Source: 2-12-FULL-41-16 sp964390625
GTDB lineage: Bacteria > Patescibacteriota > Patescibacteriia > Magasanikbacterales > UBA922
Reading direction: 5' to 3'
Length of the DNA stretch: 31,247 bases
Assembly (NCBI GenBank): GCA_964390625.1
Contig: CAYMID010000009.1
Location: 1-31,247, forward strand
Program-made: the position numbers and the translations under genes
Notes under the pieces: model-generated
Seen by the model: only the letters and a program-made list of their open reading frames with translations
What the model was told of the DNA's origin: nothing
Databases searched by the model: none
Part shown: positions 7,672 through 15,227 of the stretch, piece by piece
Numbering within the stretch: the first letter of the stretch is position 1
How the letters are laid out: each line of letters opens with the position of its first letter

Positions 7672-8864
7672 ACTTTGAGGATTTGTTTGGCTTCTTGTAA
7701 GGCCACAACTAGTGCGTCAATATCATTTTTGGTTGTGTACAATCCAAACGAAGCGCGCGTTGTGCCCACTAAATCAAGGTGTTTCATCAGTGGCATGGCA
7801 CAATGGTGGCCAGCCCGAACGGCAATATTACTGCGATTCAAAATCTCGGCCACATCGTGCGGATGGGCATCACCCAAGGTGAACGAAAAGACTGGGACGC
7901 GCTTGTCACCAAATGGTCCAATGATTTTTACCACTGGATTCAATTTGGTCAGCGCGTAATTAATCAACTCAAAATTATGGGCAAAAATTGCGTCCCAACC
8001 AATACTCTCGATGAATGTAATGGCTGCAGCCAGGCCAATCGCCTCGGCAATTGGTGGTGTACCAGCCTCAAACTTCTGTGGTGCATCGGCCCAGGTAGCG
8101 GCTTCGTACGTAACCTCACGAATCATCTCGCCTCCAAAATTCACTGGTTCTAATTCTGTCAGTAATTCACTTTTGCCATACAAGACCCCAATCCCAGTTG
8201 GACCATACACTTTGTGCCCAGAAAAAGCTAGAAAATCAACGTCCCATTCGTTAACATGGATTTCTTTGTGCGCCACCAATTGCGCGGCATCCACGACTGT
8301 ATACGCGCCAACTTTTTTGGCCAATCTGACCAATTCGTTTATTGGGACAATCGTACCAAGCACATTGGAGGCTGCACTGAACGCCACAATTTTTGTTTTC
8401 AAACCAATCATGGAATTAGCCGAATTCCAATCCAAATGGTAATCTGCGTCCAATTCAATAAACTTCAAAACCGCACCAGTTCGTTTAGCCACTTGTTGCC
8501 ACGGGATTAAATTCGCGTGATGTTCAAAACGCGTTAGGACAATTTCATCGCCAGGCTGCAATCTTTGTTCCAATAAACGCGCGGCCAAATTCAAACTGGC
8601 CGTAGTGCCACTGGTAAAAATAATTTCCTCTGGTTTGGCTTTAATAAAATTAGCTACAGCTTTGCGCGAGTCCTCGTACATCGTTGTGGCCTGCTCGGAC
8701 AGGTCATACAAACCGCGGTGTACATTGGCCCCATTTTCACGGTAATAGCGTTCCATAGCTTCAATCGCTGGCGCGCACTTCAAACTACTGGCCGCTGAAT
8801 CCAAATACACCAAATTTGGCTTGGTGGTGAAAAATGGAAATTGGTCACGATATTCTCTCAGCAT
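7668..8864 (-). CDS. sufS: Cysteine desulfurase SufS
   Basis: 398 residues, a PLP enzyme that takes sulfur from cysteine for Fe-S assembly. The Schiff-base lysine is Lys218 in SGHKVYGPTG. The catalytic Cys355 is in RAGHHCAMPLM, the arrangement of the group II (SufS/CsdA) type. It is the first gene of the leftward operon sufS-sufU-EVE-sufC-doxX-sufT-PH-ferredoxin. A candidate promoter lies 58-86 nt before the ATG. It differs in type from the IscS-like desulfurase at 11752. Confidence 0.96.
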   Translation of the reverse strand: MLREYRDQFPFFTTKPNLVYLDSAASSLKCAPAIEAMERYYRENGANVHRGLYDLSEQATTMYEDSRKAVANFIKAKPEEIIFTSGTTASLNLAARLLEQRLQPGDEIVLTRFEHHANLIPWQQVAKRTGAVLKFIELDADYHLDWNSANSMIGLKTKIVAFSAASNVLGTIVPINELVRLAKKVGAYTVVDAAQLVAHKEIHVNEWDVDFLAFSGHKVYGPTGIGVLYGKSELLTELEPVNFGGEMIREVTYEAATWADAPQKFEAGTPPIAEAIGLAAAITFIESIGWDAIFAHNFELINYALTKLNPVVKIIGPFGDKRVPVFSFTLGDAHPHDVAEILNRSNIAVRAGHHCAMPLMKHLDLVGTTRASFGLYTTKNDIDALVVALQEAKQILKV

Positions 8865-8876
8865 ACCCTTTAAATA

Positions 8877-8893
8877 AAGCGATATTTTCGCTT
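8877..8893. promoter_or_regulatory. Inverted repeat in the sufS leader
   Basis: AAGCGA (8877-8882) and TCGCTT (8888-8893) around a 5-nt loop; with one mismatch the arms extend by five A/T pairs on each side (8871-8899). It lies between the candidate -10 and the sufS ATG, so it could be an operator or an RNA hairpin. Confidence 0.4.
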
Positions 8894-8898
8894 AATTT

Positions 8899-8927
8899 AG
8901 CATAAGTTACCAAAAAAGTAAAGTCAG
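8899..8927 (-). promoter_or_regulatory. Candidate promoter of the sufS operon
   Basis: Leftward -35 CTGACT (8922-8927), 17-bp spacer, -10 TATGCT (8899-8904). Both boxes are 4/6 matches. It would let sufS and its followers be expressed separately from sufB-sufD. Confidence 0.4.
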
Positions 8928-8963
8928 CCATTACTTGTACAGTGCCTAATGAGTAATCCAAAA

Positions 8964-8992
8964 TTGACGCACATGCTACACTATTTTATAAT
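8964..8992 (+). promoter_or_regulatory. Promoter of the reversed small gene
   Basis: -35 TTGACG (8964-8969), 17-bp spacer, perfect -10 TATAAT (8987-8992). The start point would be near 8999, about 20 nt before ATG 9020. Confidence 0.75.
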
Positions 8993-9019
8993 ACGAAATA
9001 TAATTTTTAACTCAAAGAT

Positions 9020-9322
9020 ATGGCAAGTGCATCAATGAATGAATTAGCTGAATCTTTCTTAAGGCAAGAAAATAGTGATCTACCTGGTTATTCACCTAAT
9101 ACTAGAGATATAGAAAGATTAGCTAGAAAATTAGAGATCAGATTCAATGAAGAAGTAGAAAGAAATCCTGAATTAACCTTTGAAACTTTCAAAGGAGAAA
9201 CCCTGGGGTTGGGTGAATTTTTAAAAAACACCGAAGTAACTGGGGCCCATGACGTTTACAAAACAGGTAAAAAACCAGGATTGGACTTTTACGATAGATT
9301 AGATACTCGAAGTAGACGCTGA
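9020..9322 (+). CDS. Small unknown protein inside the suf locus
   Basis: 100 residues, hydrophilic and charged, without signal peptide, membrane segment or cysteine. I do not recognise it. The middle (DIERLARKLEIRFNEEVERNPELTFETF) looks helical. It has a near-consensus promoter of its own and is more A/T-rich than the suf genes around it. It points opposite to sufB-sufD and sufS, and its stop ends 1 nt from the sufD stop, with no terminator between. Its transcript therefore could run antisense into sufD. A second ATG at 9035 is a possible start. Confidence 0.65.
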   Translation: MASASMNELAESFLRQENSDLPGYSPNTRDIERLARKLEIRFNEEVERNPELTFETFKGETLGLGEFLKNTEVTGAHDVYKTGKKPGLDFYDRLDTRSRR

Positions 9323-9323
9323 A

Positions 9324-10019
9324 CTAAATAAAATCCGTCCTCATAGTAAGATTTTTTAGTAATTCTTTGGGAATGCATTCAACAATCGGTGCAATATGTG
9401 CCTGAATTAATAATTTGCGGCTAGTAGTTTCATCCAATCCCCGACTGGCTAAATAAAATAATTTATCTCTATTCAAACGTGTAGTTGTCACGGCATGTTT
9501 GCACTGTACATCATTATTTCCAATCTCCAATTCTGGTACAGAGATAACGCGCGCATTCTCAGAAAGTAAAATGGTGTCTGACCGTTCATCACCAGAACAG
9601 CCTGGTTGATTTGGTAATATTTCAATGCGACTAATTTGGTGCGCAAAACTTGAGTCGCTCAAAATTCCTTTTGATTCCAATCGTGATGTTGTTCGTGGGG
9701 CCGCGTGAATTACCTTATGGGAAATCTTTAGACTATCATTCCCCTGCCCGGCAAACAAACCAAGAAGATCAACGTATGCACCCTCACCAATTAGTTCGAT
9801 TACTATTTCGACATTTTTTTCATTCGCACCCTCACCCACCTGTAAATCTACATATTTAACGCGCGCGTTTTTTTCAATTTTTACCATGCGCTTATAAACA
9901 CCGTTGCTTTTATTGTCTTCCAAAATCAGCACCTCGGAATTTTCGGGCACAACAATTTCAAGTTCGTTTTCCCCTGGAACTCGCCAGATCTTTTCAGTTT
10001 TTGGGTTTATAATTTTCAT
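9324..10019 (-). CDS. sufD: Short SufD-like scaffold subunit
   Basis: 231 residues, about half the length of E. coli SufD, lacking the N-terminal helical part and keeping the beta-helix core. Family marks are the C-terminal region: SRLESKGILSDSSFAHQISRIEILPNQPGCSGDERSDTILLSENARVISVPELEIGNNDVQCKHAVTTTRL and then FYLASRGLDETTSRKLLIQAHIAPIVE. It should pair with SufB and SufC in the Fe-S scaffold. Start ATG 10019 lies 1 nt after the sufB stop; an in-frame earlier ATG would overlap sufB. Confidence 0.88.
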   Translation of the reverse strand: MKIINPKTEKIWRVPGENELEIVVPENSEVLILEDNKSNGVYKRMVKIEKNARVKYVDLQVGEGANEKNVEIVIELIGEGAYVDLLGLFAGQGNDSLKISHKVIHAAPRTTSRLESKGILSDSSFAHQISRIEILPNQPGCSGDERSDTILLSENARVISVPELEIGNNDVQCKHAVTTTRLNRDKLFYLASRGLDETTSRKLLIQAHIAPIVECIPKELLKNLTMRTDFI

Positions 10020-10020
10020 A

Positions 10021-11427
10021 CTATCCAACTGACCCTTCCATCTCGAGCTCAATTAATTTGTTGAGTTCGACGGCGTATTCAAGTGGCAGAGCTTTAACAA
10101 TTGGCTCAATAAAGCCGGCGACAACGAGTTGGCGGGCCTGATCTTCGGACAAACCACGGGAACGCAAATAGAAAATTTCGTCATCGCCAATTTTTCCCAC
10201 TGTGGCCTCGTGCGCCATATCTACATCGGCCTGGTCAATTTTCATGGTTGGATAGGTGTTGGAAACGGACGCATCGTCAATGAGGAGTGCATCACAATTT
10301 ACGGCCACACTTGAATTGACGGCCTTTGGGGTGACGCGCACAAGTCCACGATACGTGGAAATTCCGCCCCCAACCGAAATTGATTTGGCTTTGATGGTTG
10401 ATTTGGTGTCTGGGGCCACATGAATTGCTTTGGCGCCCGTGTCCTGATTTTGCCCAGGACCCGCAAACGCCACTCCAAGACTGTCCGAACGTGCCCCGCG
10501 ACCACGCAAAATTGAACAAGGGTACAACATGGTCACCCCACTGCCCATGTTGCCATTAATCCACTCAATCACGCCATTTTCATCCACGAGCGCGCGCTTG
10601 GTGTTGAGGTTATACGTATTTTTGGACCAGTTTTCAATGGAGTAATAGCGGGCGCGAGCATTTTTGTGCACGAAAATTTCTACGCAGCCAGCGTGCAAAG
10701 AATTGGTGGTGTAACGCGGCGCACTACAGCCTTCGATATATTGCACTTCGGCGCCTTCGTCAACAATAATGAGGGTGTGTTCAAATTGCCCGCCGCTTCG
10801 CGCATTCATGCGGAAATACGCTTGTAATGGCAAATCAACGTTCACTCCTTTTGGCACATAAATAAAGGTGCCACCGCTCCACACCGCCGCATGCAACATC
10901 ACAAACTTGTGGTCATTAATTGGTACACATTGGGTCATGAAATACTTTTGCACGAGCTCTGGGTATTCGTGCACGGCCGTATCCATATTTTCGAAAATCA
11001 CGCCCTGTTCGCGCAATTGCTTCTGAATATTGTGGTATACCACGTCACTATCATACTGTGCACCCACACCAGCCAAGACGGTTTTTTCCGCTTCGGGAAT
11101 GCCAAGACGATCGAAAGTCTGTTTAATTTCGGCCGGGACATCATCCCAACTTTTGGCTTCGTTAGTATCGGGGCGCACAAAATAAATAATTTCGTTGAGT
11201 TTAAGACCAGACAAATCCGGACCCCAACTTGGCATTGGCGCTTGTTCAAATAATTCAAATGCTTGCAGACGCTTGGCCAACATCCACTCGGGCTCGTTTT
11301 TTTGTTTGGAAATTTCAATCACTACCTCGCGCGTTAAGCCGGGTTTTGATTTGTATTTTGACCGTTCTTCGTTCGCATCGTCATAAAGCGCGCGGTCTAG
11401 ATAAATTGTTGGCTTTTGCAAGGCCAT
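10021..11427 (-). CDS. sufB: Fe-S cluster scaffold SufB
   Basis: 468 residues, full length for SufB. Typical stretches are GVGAQYDSDVVYHNIQ, AAVWSGGTFIYVPKGVNVDLPLQAYFR, GAEVQYIEGCSAP, and near the end YPTMKIDQADVDMAHEATVGKIGDDEIFYLRSRGLSEDQARQLVVAGFIEP. SufB builds the nascent cluster with SufC and SufD. The ATG 11427 start (MALQKPTIYLD) is preferred to a longer frame that would run through a divergent promoter. A -10-like TATCAT ends 9 nt before this ATG, but its -35 is poor. Confidence 0.95.
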   Translation of the reverse strand: MALQKPTIYLDRALYDDANEERSKYKSKPGLTREVVIEISKQKNEPEWMLAKRLQAFELFEQAPMPSWGPDLSGLKLNEIIYFVRPDTNEAKSWDDVPAEIKQTFDRLGIPEAEKTVLAGVGAQYDSDVVYHNIQKQLREQGVIFENMDTAVHEYPELVQKYFMTQCVPINDHKFVMLHAAVWSGGTFIYVPKGVNVDLPLQAYFRMNARSGGQFEHTLIIVDEGAEVQYIEGCSAPRYTTNSLHAGCVEIFVHKNARARYYSIENWSKNTYNLNTKRALVDENGVIEWINGNMGSGVTMLYPCSILRGRGARSDSLGVAFAGPGQNQDTGAKAIHVAPDTKSTIKAKSISVGGGISTYRGLVRVTPKAVNSSVAVNCDALLIDDASVSNTYPTMKIDQADVDMAHEATVGKIGDDEIFYLRSRGLSEDQARQLVVAGFIEPIVKALPLEYAVELNKLIELEMEGSVG

Positions 11428-11428
11428 A

Positions 11429-11457
11429 TTGACACAATGATAATTTTCGGCTATACT
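11429..11457 (+). promoter_or_regulatory. Promoter of the 50-aa ORF
   Basis: Perfect -35 TTGACA (11429-11434), 17-bp spacer, -10 TATACT (11452-11457). The start point would be about 11464. It overlaps the sufB start region on the other strand, so the two units are closely divergent. Confidence 0.85.
11437..11442 (-). promoter_or_regulatory. Possible sufB -10 element
   Basis: Leftward TATCAT (5/6) lies 9 nt before the sufB ATG, matching the spacing of leaderless genes elsewhere in the window. No good -35 is seen 16-18 bp upstream. Confidence 0.3.
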
Positions 11458-11475
11458 TCGCAGTTCGTTGCCCAA

Positions 11476-11481
11476 AAGGAG
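11476..11481 (+). promoter_or_regulatory. Strong Shine-Dalgarno (AAGGAG)
   Basis: AAGGAG six nt before ATG 11488. It fixes the start of the 50-aa ORF over an upstream in-frame ATG at 11416 that lies before the promoter. Few other genes here have any such site. Confidence 0.85.
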
Positions 11482-11487
11482 ATAGCC

Positions 11488-11640
11488 ATGACGAACACTG
11501 CTTACCTGGGAGCACCCCCGATTCCCGACTGGGTGCTCAACGTAATTGGGCTAATTACATACCCGCTTCAGACCACCCACATCCTCCTCGCGGAGTTCTG
11601 GGGATGGATCACCAACCTATTTTTCGGAGGTGAACCCTAG
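11488..11640 (+). CDS. 50-residue hydrophobic small protein
   Basis: The product is 50 residues with a polar, proline-containing start (MTNTAYLGAPPIPDW) and then a hydrophobic, tryptophan-rich run (VLNVIGLITYPLQTTHILLAEFWGWITNLFF) ending GGEP. It could form one long or two short membrane helices. I do not recognise it. A consensus promoter and a strong Shine-Dalgarno speak for real translation. Downstream lies a structured stretch to 11750. Possible roles include a small membrane protein or a type I toxin-like peptide; there is no direct evidence for either. Confidence 0.7.
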   Translation: MTNTAYLGAPPIPDWVLNVIGLITYPLQTTHILLAEFWGWITNLFFGGEP

Positions 11641-11646
11641 AGAAAA

Positions 11647-11746
11647 GCAGTGTCTGGTGGAGATCAACCAAGGGCGACGAACAACCGAACCACCCGACAC
11701 TGCATCTGTTGAGAAATTTTCTCACCAGGTGTGGAGGCGGGTGGTT
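11647..11746. other. Structured intergenic region with competing helices
   Basis: Between the 50-aa ORF and iscS, GCAGTGTC (11647-11654) pairs with GACACTGC (11696-11703), continued by GGTGG/CCACC (11656-11660 / 11690-11694). AACCACCCG (11688-11696) can instead pair perfectly with CGGGTGGTT (11738-11746), enclosing a small TGAGA/TCTCA hairpin (11710-11724). The two long helices exclude each other. Rightward, the second ends near a T-rich stretch; leftward, the first is followed by TTTTCT and could terminate iscS. Strand and function are open. Confidence 0.5.
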
Positions 11747-11751
11747 TGTGT

Positions 11752-12963
11752 TTAAGCTTGCATCACCCGCACCCCGGCCACAACGCCTGATAAATACTTG
11801 AGGACATAATCTAGGTCCTCTTTTTTTGTTTCACGTCCAATTGTAAACCGCACGCTGGACTTGGCTTCCACCGGTGCTAAACCGCACGCCATGAGCACGT
11901 GCGAAGCATCATCATTATCGGTTGCGCACGCCGAACCAGTAGCCGCAATAATATCATACGCATCCAAATACAACACCAACGTTTCGCCTTCGAGCCCAGC
12001 AAAACGCACATTCAAATTATTCGCCAGGCGCTCGCTATTTAATTCTGGCCCATTCAAAAATACATTAGGGATTTTCTTTTGAATCTGCTGCCAAAAATAA
12101 TTGCGCAATTTAGTTTGGCGCGCATTTTCTTTCTTCACATTCTTTTGTACGAATTCGAGCGCACTCGCAAAGCCAATAATTCCCGGCACATTCTCGGTTC
12201 CACTGCGGAGTTTATTCTCTTGCCCACCACCAAGCAATACCGCCGCAATTGGTGTGCAGCGGCGAATAAATAGCGCTCCCACACCTTTTGGTCCGTAAAT
12301 TTTACTGGCATTAATCGTCATCAGGTCAACGTGTAAGCGCTCAACGTGCAAATCAAGCGCACCAGCGGCCTGGCAGGCATCAACGTGGAACAAAGGAAAC
12401 TGAGTTTTATTTTGTTTGCGGTATTTCAAAATTTCGCGCCCAATTTCGGCAATTGGATTGATCGTACCAATTTCATTGTTCGCATACATCACCGAAATCA
12501 AACGTGTATCCGGCCGAATTGCTTGCATTAATTCTTTAACACTAATTTTTCCACACTCATTCACCGGCAAATACGTTACCGTCACTCCCCACTTCTCCGA
12601 TTCGCGTAGTGGCTCCAGCACCGAGTGGTGCTCGATCGCCGTAGTAATAACATGAATTTTCTCGCGTGAATTATTTTTCAGAGCTTTAATCACACCGACA
12701 ATCGCCAAATTATTTGCTTCAGTGCCGCCACTCGTAAACGTAATGCAGTCTGAATGTGCAAACAAAACCTCGGCCACGCGCGTACGCGCCTGCTCCACTG
12801 CTTCATGATTTGCACGCCCCAACGAATACAACGCCGATGGATTGGCAAAATTCTTGGTCCAAAATGGCGCCATAACCTTAACCACCCGCGGGTCAGTCGG
12901 AGTCGTGGCCGCATGGTCTAAGTAAACCATACGCTTCTTGGTTGGTTTTGGCGGGAATTTCAT
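11752..12963 (-). CDS. iscS: IscS/NifS-type cysteine desulfurase
   Basis: 403 residues. The PLP lysine is Lys221 in INASKIYGPKG, and the catalytic cysteine is Cys346 in ATGSACATDNDDASHVL, within the longer loop typical of group I desulfurases. Such enzymes give sulfur for Fe-S clusters and for tRNA thiolation. ATG 12963 is chosen; a TTG in frame at 12972 is less likely. It has its own promoter and is not in the SUF operon, so it may serve tRNA modification. Confidence 0.95.
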   Translation of the reverse strand: MKFPPKPTKKRMVYLDHAATTPTDPRVVKVMAPFWTKNFANPSALYSLGRANHEAVEQARTRVAEVLFAHSDCITFTSGGTEANNLAIVGVIKALKNNSREKIHVITTAIEHHSVLEPLRESEKWGVTVTYLPVNECGKISVKELMQAIRPDTRLISVMYANNEIGTINPIAEIGREILKYRKQNKTQFPLFHVDACQAAGALDLHVERLHVDLMTINASKIYGPKGVGALFIRRCTPIAAVLLGGGQENKLRSGTENVPGIIGFASALEFVQKNVKKENARQTKLRNYFWQQIQKKIPNVFLNGPELNSERLANNLNVRFAGLEGETLVLYLDAYDIIAATGSACATDNDDASHVLMACGLAPVEAKSSVRFTIGRETKKEDLDYVLKYLSGVVAGVRVMQA

Positions 12964-13003
12964 AATTGCCAAAGGCTCTTAAATATGCTAGGCTTGAACC
13001 ATT

Positions 13004-13032
13004 ATTTTAAGCCAAATTTAGCCAAAAGTCAA
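13004..13032 (-). promoter_or_regulatory. iscS promoter
   Basis: Leftward -35 TTGACT (13027-13032), 17-bp spacer, -10 TAAAAT (13004-13009), giving a leader of about 34 nt. It ends 1 nt before the start codon of the rightward reductase at 13034. Confidence 0.65.
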
Positions 13033-13033
13033 T

Positions 13034-13720
13034 ATGGTCCCGGCCCGCCTTACCGCTCCAATCATAGCCAAAAAAATGCTTAATGACCATGTCCTTGAAA
13101 TCCGTTTTGCCAAACCGGCTGACTTTATGTTCGAGGCTGGTCAATTTTTGCAACTTTTAGTTCCAGGCGAAAATACTGAAACTCCCCGTTCGTACTCACT
13201 CTCCTCAACTCCAAACGATGATTATCTCGAGTTTGGCATTAAACTCTACGAAAATGGCGTTGGCTCACAGTATTTAAACCTAGCAGGCATTGGTGATACC
13301 GTGACCCTAAAAGGCCCTTTTGGACGCTTTGTAAACAAACGCATTGCCCCACTTGTTGGTATCGCGACTGGTGTTGGTTTGGTACCGATTATGGGTATTG
13401 TACGCGACGAATTGCTAAATAAAAAATCAACTGCGCCAATCAACATAATTTTTGGTGTGCGCACTGAAGCTGATTTATTTTGGCTCGATGAATTGCAGGT
13501 ACTCGCCAATGACCACGCCAACTTCGCGTTTGAAGTTACGCTCTCGCAACCCAGCGAAGCTTGGACTGGACTACGTGGCCGTGTCACTGACCACCTTACC
13601 CACACTGACTCACTTACCCGTTATTTTATGTGTGGTAGCCCAGACATGGTCAAAGATGTAAAAACAAAACTGACCGGGCTTGGAGCTGAGGTCAGTCAAT
13701 TACACTTCGAAATTTTTTAA
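13034..13720 (+). CDS. Ferredoxin/flavin NAD(P)H reductase-like protein
   Basis: 228 residues of the FNR superfamily. The FAD-binding motif is RSYSLSS at 52-58, the nucleotide-binding loop is GIATGVGLVPIMGI from 109, and the end has FMCGSPDMVK and the terminal FEIF. It lacks its own ferredoxin domain. It moves electrons between NAD(P)H and an acceptor such as the stand-alone ferredoxin at 4684, but the partner is not known. It is divergent from iscS and convergent with the VanW-like gene (8 nt between stops). Confidence 0.87.
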   Translation: MVPARLTAPIIAKKMLNDHVLEIRFAKPADFMFEAGQFLQLLVPGENTETPRSYSLSSTPNDDYLEFGIKLYENGVGSQYLNLAGIGDTVTLKGPFGRFVNKRIAPLVGIATGVGLVPIMGIVRDELLNKKSTAPINIIFGVRTEADLFWLDELQVLANDHANFAFEVTLSQPSEAWTGLRGRVTDHLTHTDSLTRYFMCGSPDMVKDVKTKLTGLGAEVSQLHFEIF

Positions 13721-13730
13721 ATAAAAATTT
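13710..13730. terminator. Weak A/T hairpin between convergent genes
   Basis: AAATTTTT (13710-13717) and AAAAATTT (13723-13730) form an all-A/T 8-bp stem that overlaps the ends of the reductase and VanW-like genes. Without G-C pairs it would be a weak terminator. Confidence 0.3.
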
Positions 13731-14610
13731 AAATCTTTAAAACTTTAAAATGATTTTTTTGTAAATAATCATTTGTTACTTCATACAAAACTGGTGCGCA
13801 ATTAGTGGTAATTTTTTCAGTTTCAATAATTTTTCCACCCACTTTCACTTCACGATACAGCTCGTTATACCGATAATACTGAGATCCGTGTTTAACAAAA
13901 AAATGATTTTTTTCAAATACGTGATATTTCCTATCAAGCGGCTGAGTCGACACCAATTGCCCTTTTAGATGATTGTTCGTTAACCATAATTTAAGCTGTA
14001 ATGGATAGGGTGAAGTATTTAAAATTTTCAAATCAACAAAATTATACAAAACAGTTGCGCCTCCCCCAAATGGGATGGTGCGGCCAGAGTCAGGAAAAAC
14101 ATCCATCGAATGATGATACCGCTCAACGATTGTGGTGGGACTGTGTAAAAAAATCCAATACAAAAAATTAGAAAGTTGGCAGAGCCCCCCGCCCATACCT
14201 TCTATTACTCGACCGTTAGACAAAAGCATCCCCTCTACGTATCCTTTGTGGCGTGTTGGCTGACCAACAATTTTCCAAAATGAAAAAATTTGCCCTGGCT
14301 TAATCACTATACCATTTAATTGTTTAATCGCCTGATCAAGATTGATAATTTTTTGTTCTTGCAATTTTGGATTTGAATCACCGAGTTTACGCCGCAACAC
14401 GGATTGGTGACGCGCCACCACGCACGGAAAAAAATCTTGACTCCGTTTACAAGCAATCCACCAATCCAGCCAATTTTGCAGATTACGTATCTGGTATCGA
14501 ATCCAAATGATTGGTTTTTTAAGAAGAGGGTATTTTTTTGATAACGCTACCCGTGTAGGGTGTTCGTATTTAAAAATACGTGTCGCAATTTCACGTTTGA
14601 GAATTTTCAT
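13729..14610 (-). CDS. VanW family protein
   Basis: 293 residues. The VanW domain spans about 90-200, with PGQIFSFWKIVGQPT from 105, GYVEGMLLSNGRVIEGMGGGLCQLSN to 148, and HHSMDVFPDSGRTIPFGGGATV. VanW proteins accompany some glycopeptide-resistance clusters but most, as here, have no such partners and probably act on the cell envelope. No clear signal peptide is present. The start at ATG 14610 is chosen because the longer frame would overlap the exonuclease gene. It follows that gene by 22 nt. Confidence 0.85.
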   Translation of the reverse strand: MKILKREIATRIFKYEHPTRVALSKKYPLLKKPIIWIRYQIRNLQNWLDWWIACKRSQDFFPCVVARHQSVLRRKLGDSNPKLQEQKIINLDQAIKQLNGIVIKPGQIFSFWKIVGQPTRHKGYVEGMLLSNGRVIEGMGGGLCQLSNFLYWIFLHSPTTIVERYHHSMDVFPDSGRTIPFGGGATVLYNFVDLKILNTSPYPLQLKLWLTNNHLKGQLVSTQPLDRKYHVFEKNHFFVKHGSQYYRYNELYREVKVGGKIIETEKITTNCAPVLYEVTNDYLQKNHFKVLKI

Positions 14611-14632
14611 AGACACGATGTGAATGGTGTGA

Positions 14633-15226
14633 CTAAAACGGCAGCGTAAGGTTAATTGATCCGCCCACCGCAGCACCTGCGCCACTAGCCCCAACCGGCA
14701 CAACTGGCATGTCAAAATTAACCGCAATTGGCAAAATTTCACCAGTCAAAGTTGGGTAATACAGCATTTTATTTTTGCGACCAAAATCATACACTTCTTT
14801 GGTCACCTTAACGTCTTGCTCGCAGTATTGTTTAATCAAATCCAGTTTACCCTCTTTGAACCACTCCATGGCCTGCAAACCATCGGCACTTTTTTCGATT
14901 TGCAACGTGGCCTTGGCAATATCATTAAGTTTGTAGCGGCGCCCGGACGATTCTTTGATCACTTTTAAAATATCGAGGTGTGGAATGCGTGTTAAATCAC
15001 CCGCATAGTATTTGCCCAAAATTGGCAAATCAAAATGCTCGCTATTAAACCCAATCACGCGTTCTGCCTTTTCAAAAATCGGCCATAATTGACCTAATTC
15101 ATGCTCTTCGAATGAAGAGTATTTGTCGGTTTCGTACTCGTAGATCGAGACCACCGTCAACTTCATAGTCGACATGTCGCGAATATCACCAATCGTTTCA
15201 ATATCAAACACGACTTCACGGGACAT
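14633..15226 (-). CDS. DEDDy-type 3'-5' exonuclease (RNase H-like)
   Basis: 197 residues. Asp8 and Glu10 (FDIET), Asp66 (GFNSEHFDLPIL) and the YCEQD motif (Tyr134 to Asp138) give the DEDDy metal-binding set of the RNase H-like/YprB exonuclease group. The C-terminal 30 residues (VVPVGASGAGAAVGGSINLTLPF) are low in complexity and may be flexible. It begins 1 nt after the coiled-coil gene and shares its promoter. DNA versus RNA substrate cannot be told. Confidence 0.87.
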   Translation of the reverse strand: MSREVVFDIETIGDIRDMSTMKLTVVSIYEYETDKYSSFEEHELGQLWPIFEKAERVIGFNSEHFDLPILGKYYAGDLTRIPHLDILKVIKESSGRRYKLNDIAKATLQIEKSADGLQAMEWFKEGKLDLIKQYCEQDVKVTKEVYDFGRKNKMLYYPTLTGEILPIAVNFDMPVVPVGASGAGAAVGGSINLTLPF

Positions 15227-15227
15227 A

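Noticed and set aside
10292..10519. Leftward 75- and 68-residue frames inside sufB
   Set aside because: Frame-shifted shadows of the sufB coding sequence.
11416..11487. Longer version of the 50-aa ORF starting at 11416
   Set aside because: That ATG is upstream of the consensus promoter, and the SD points to ATG 11488.
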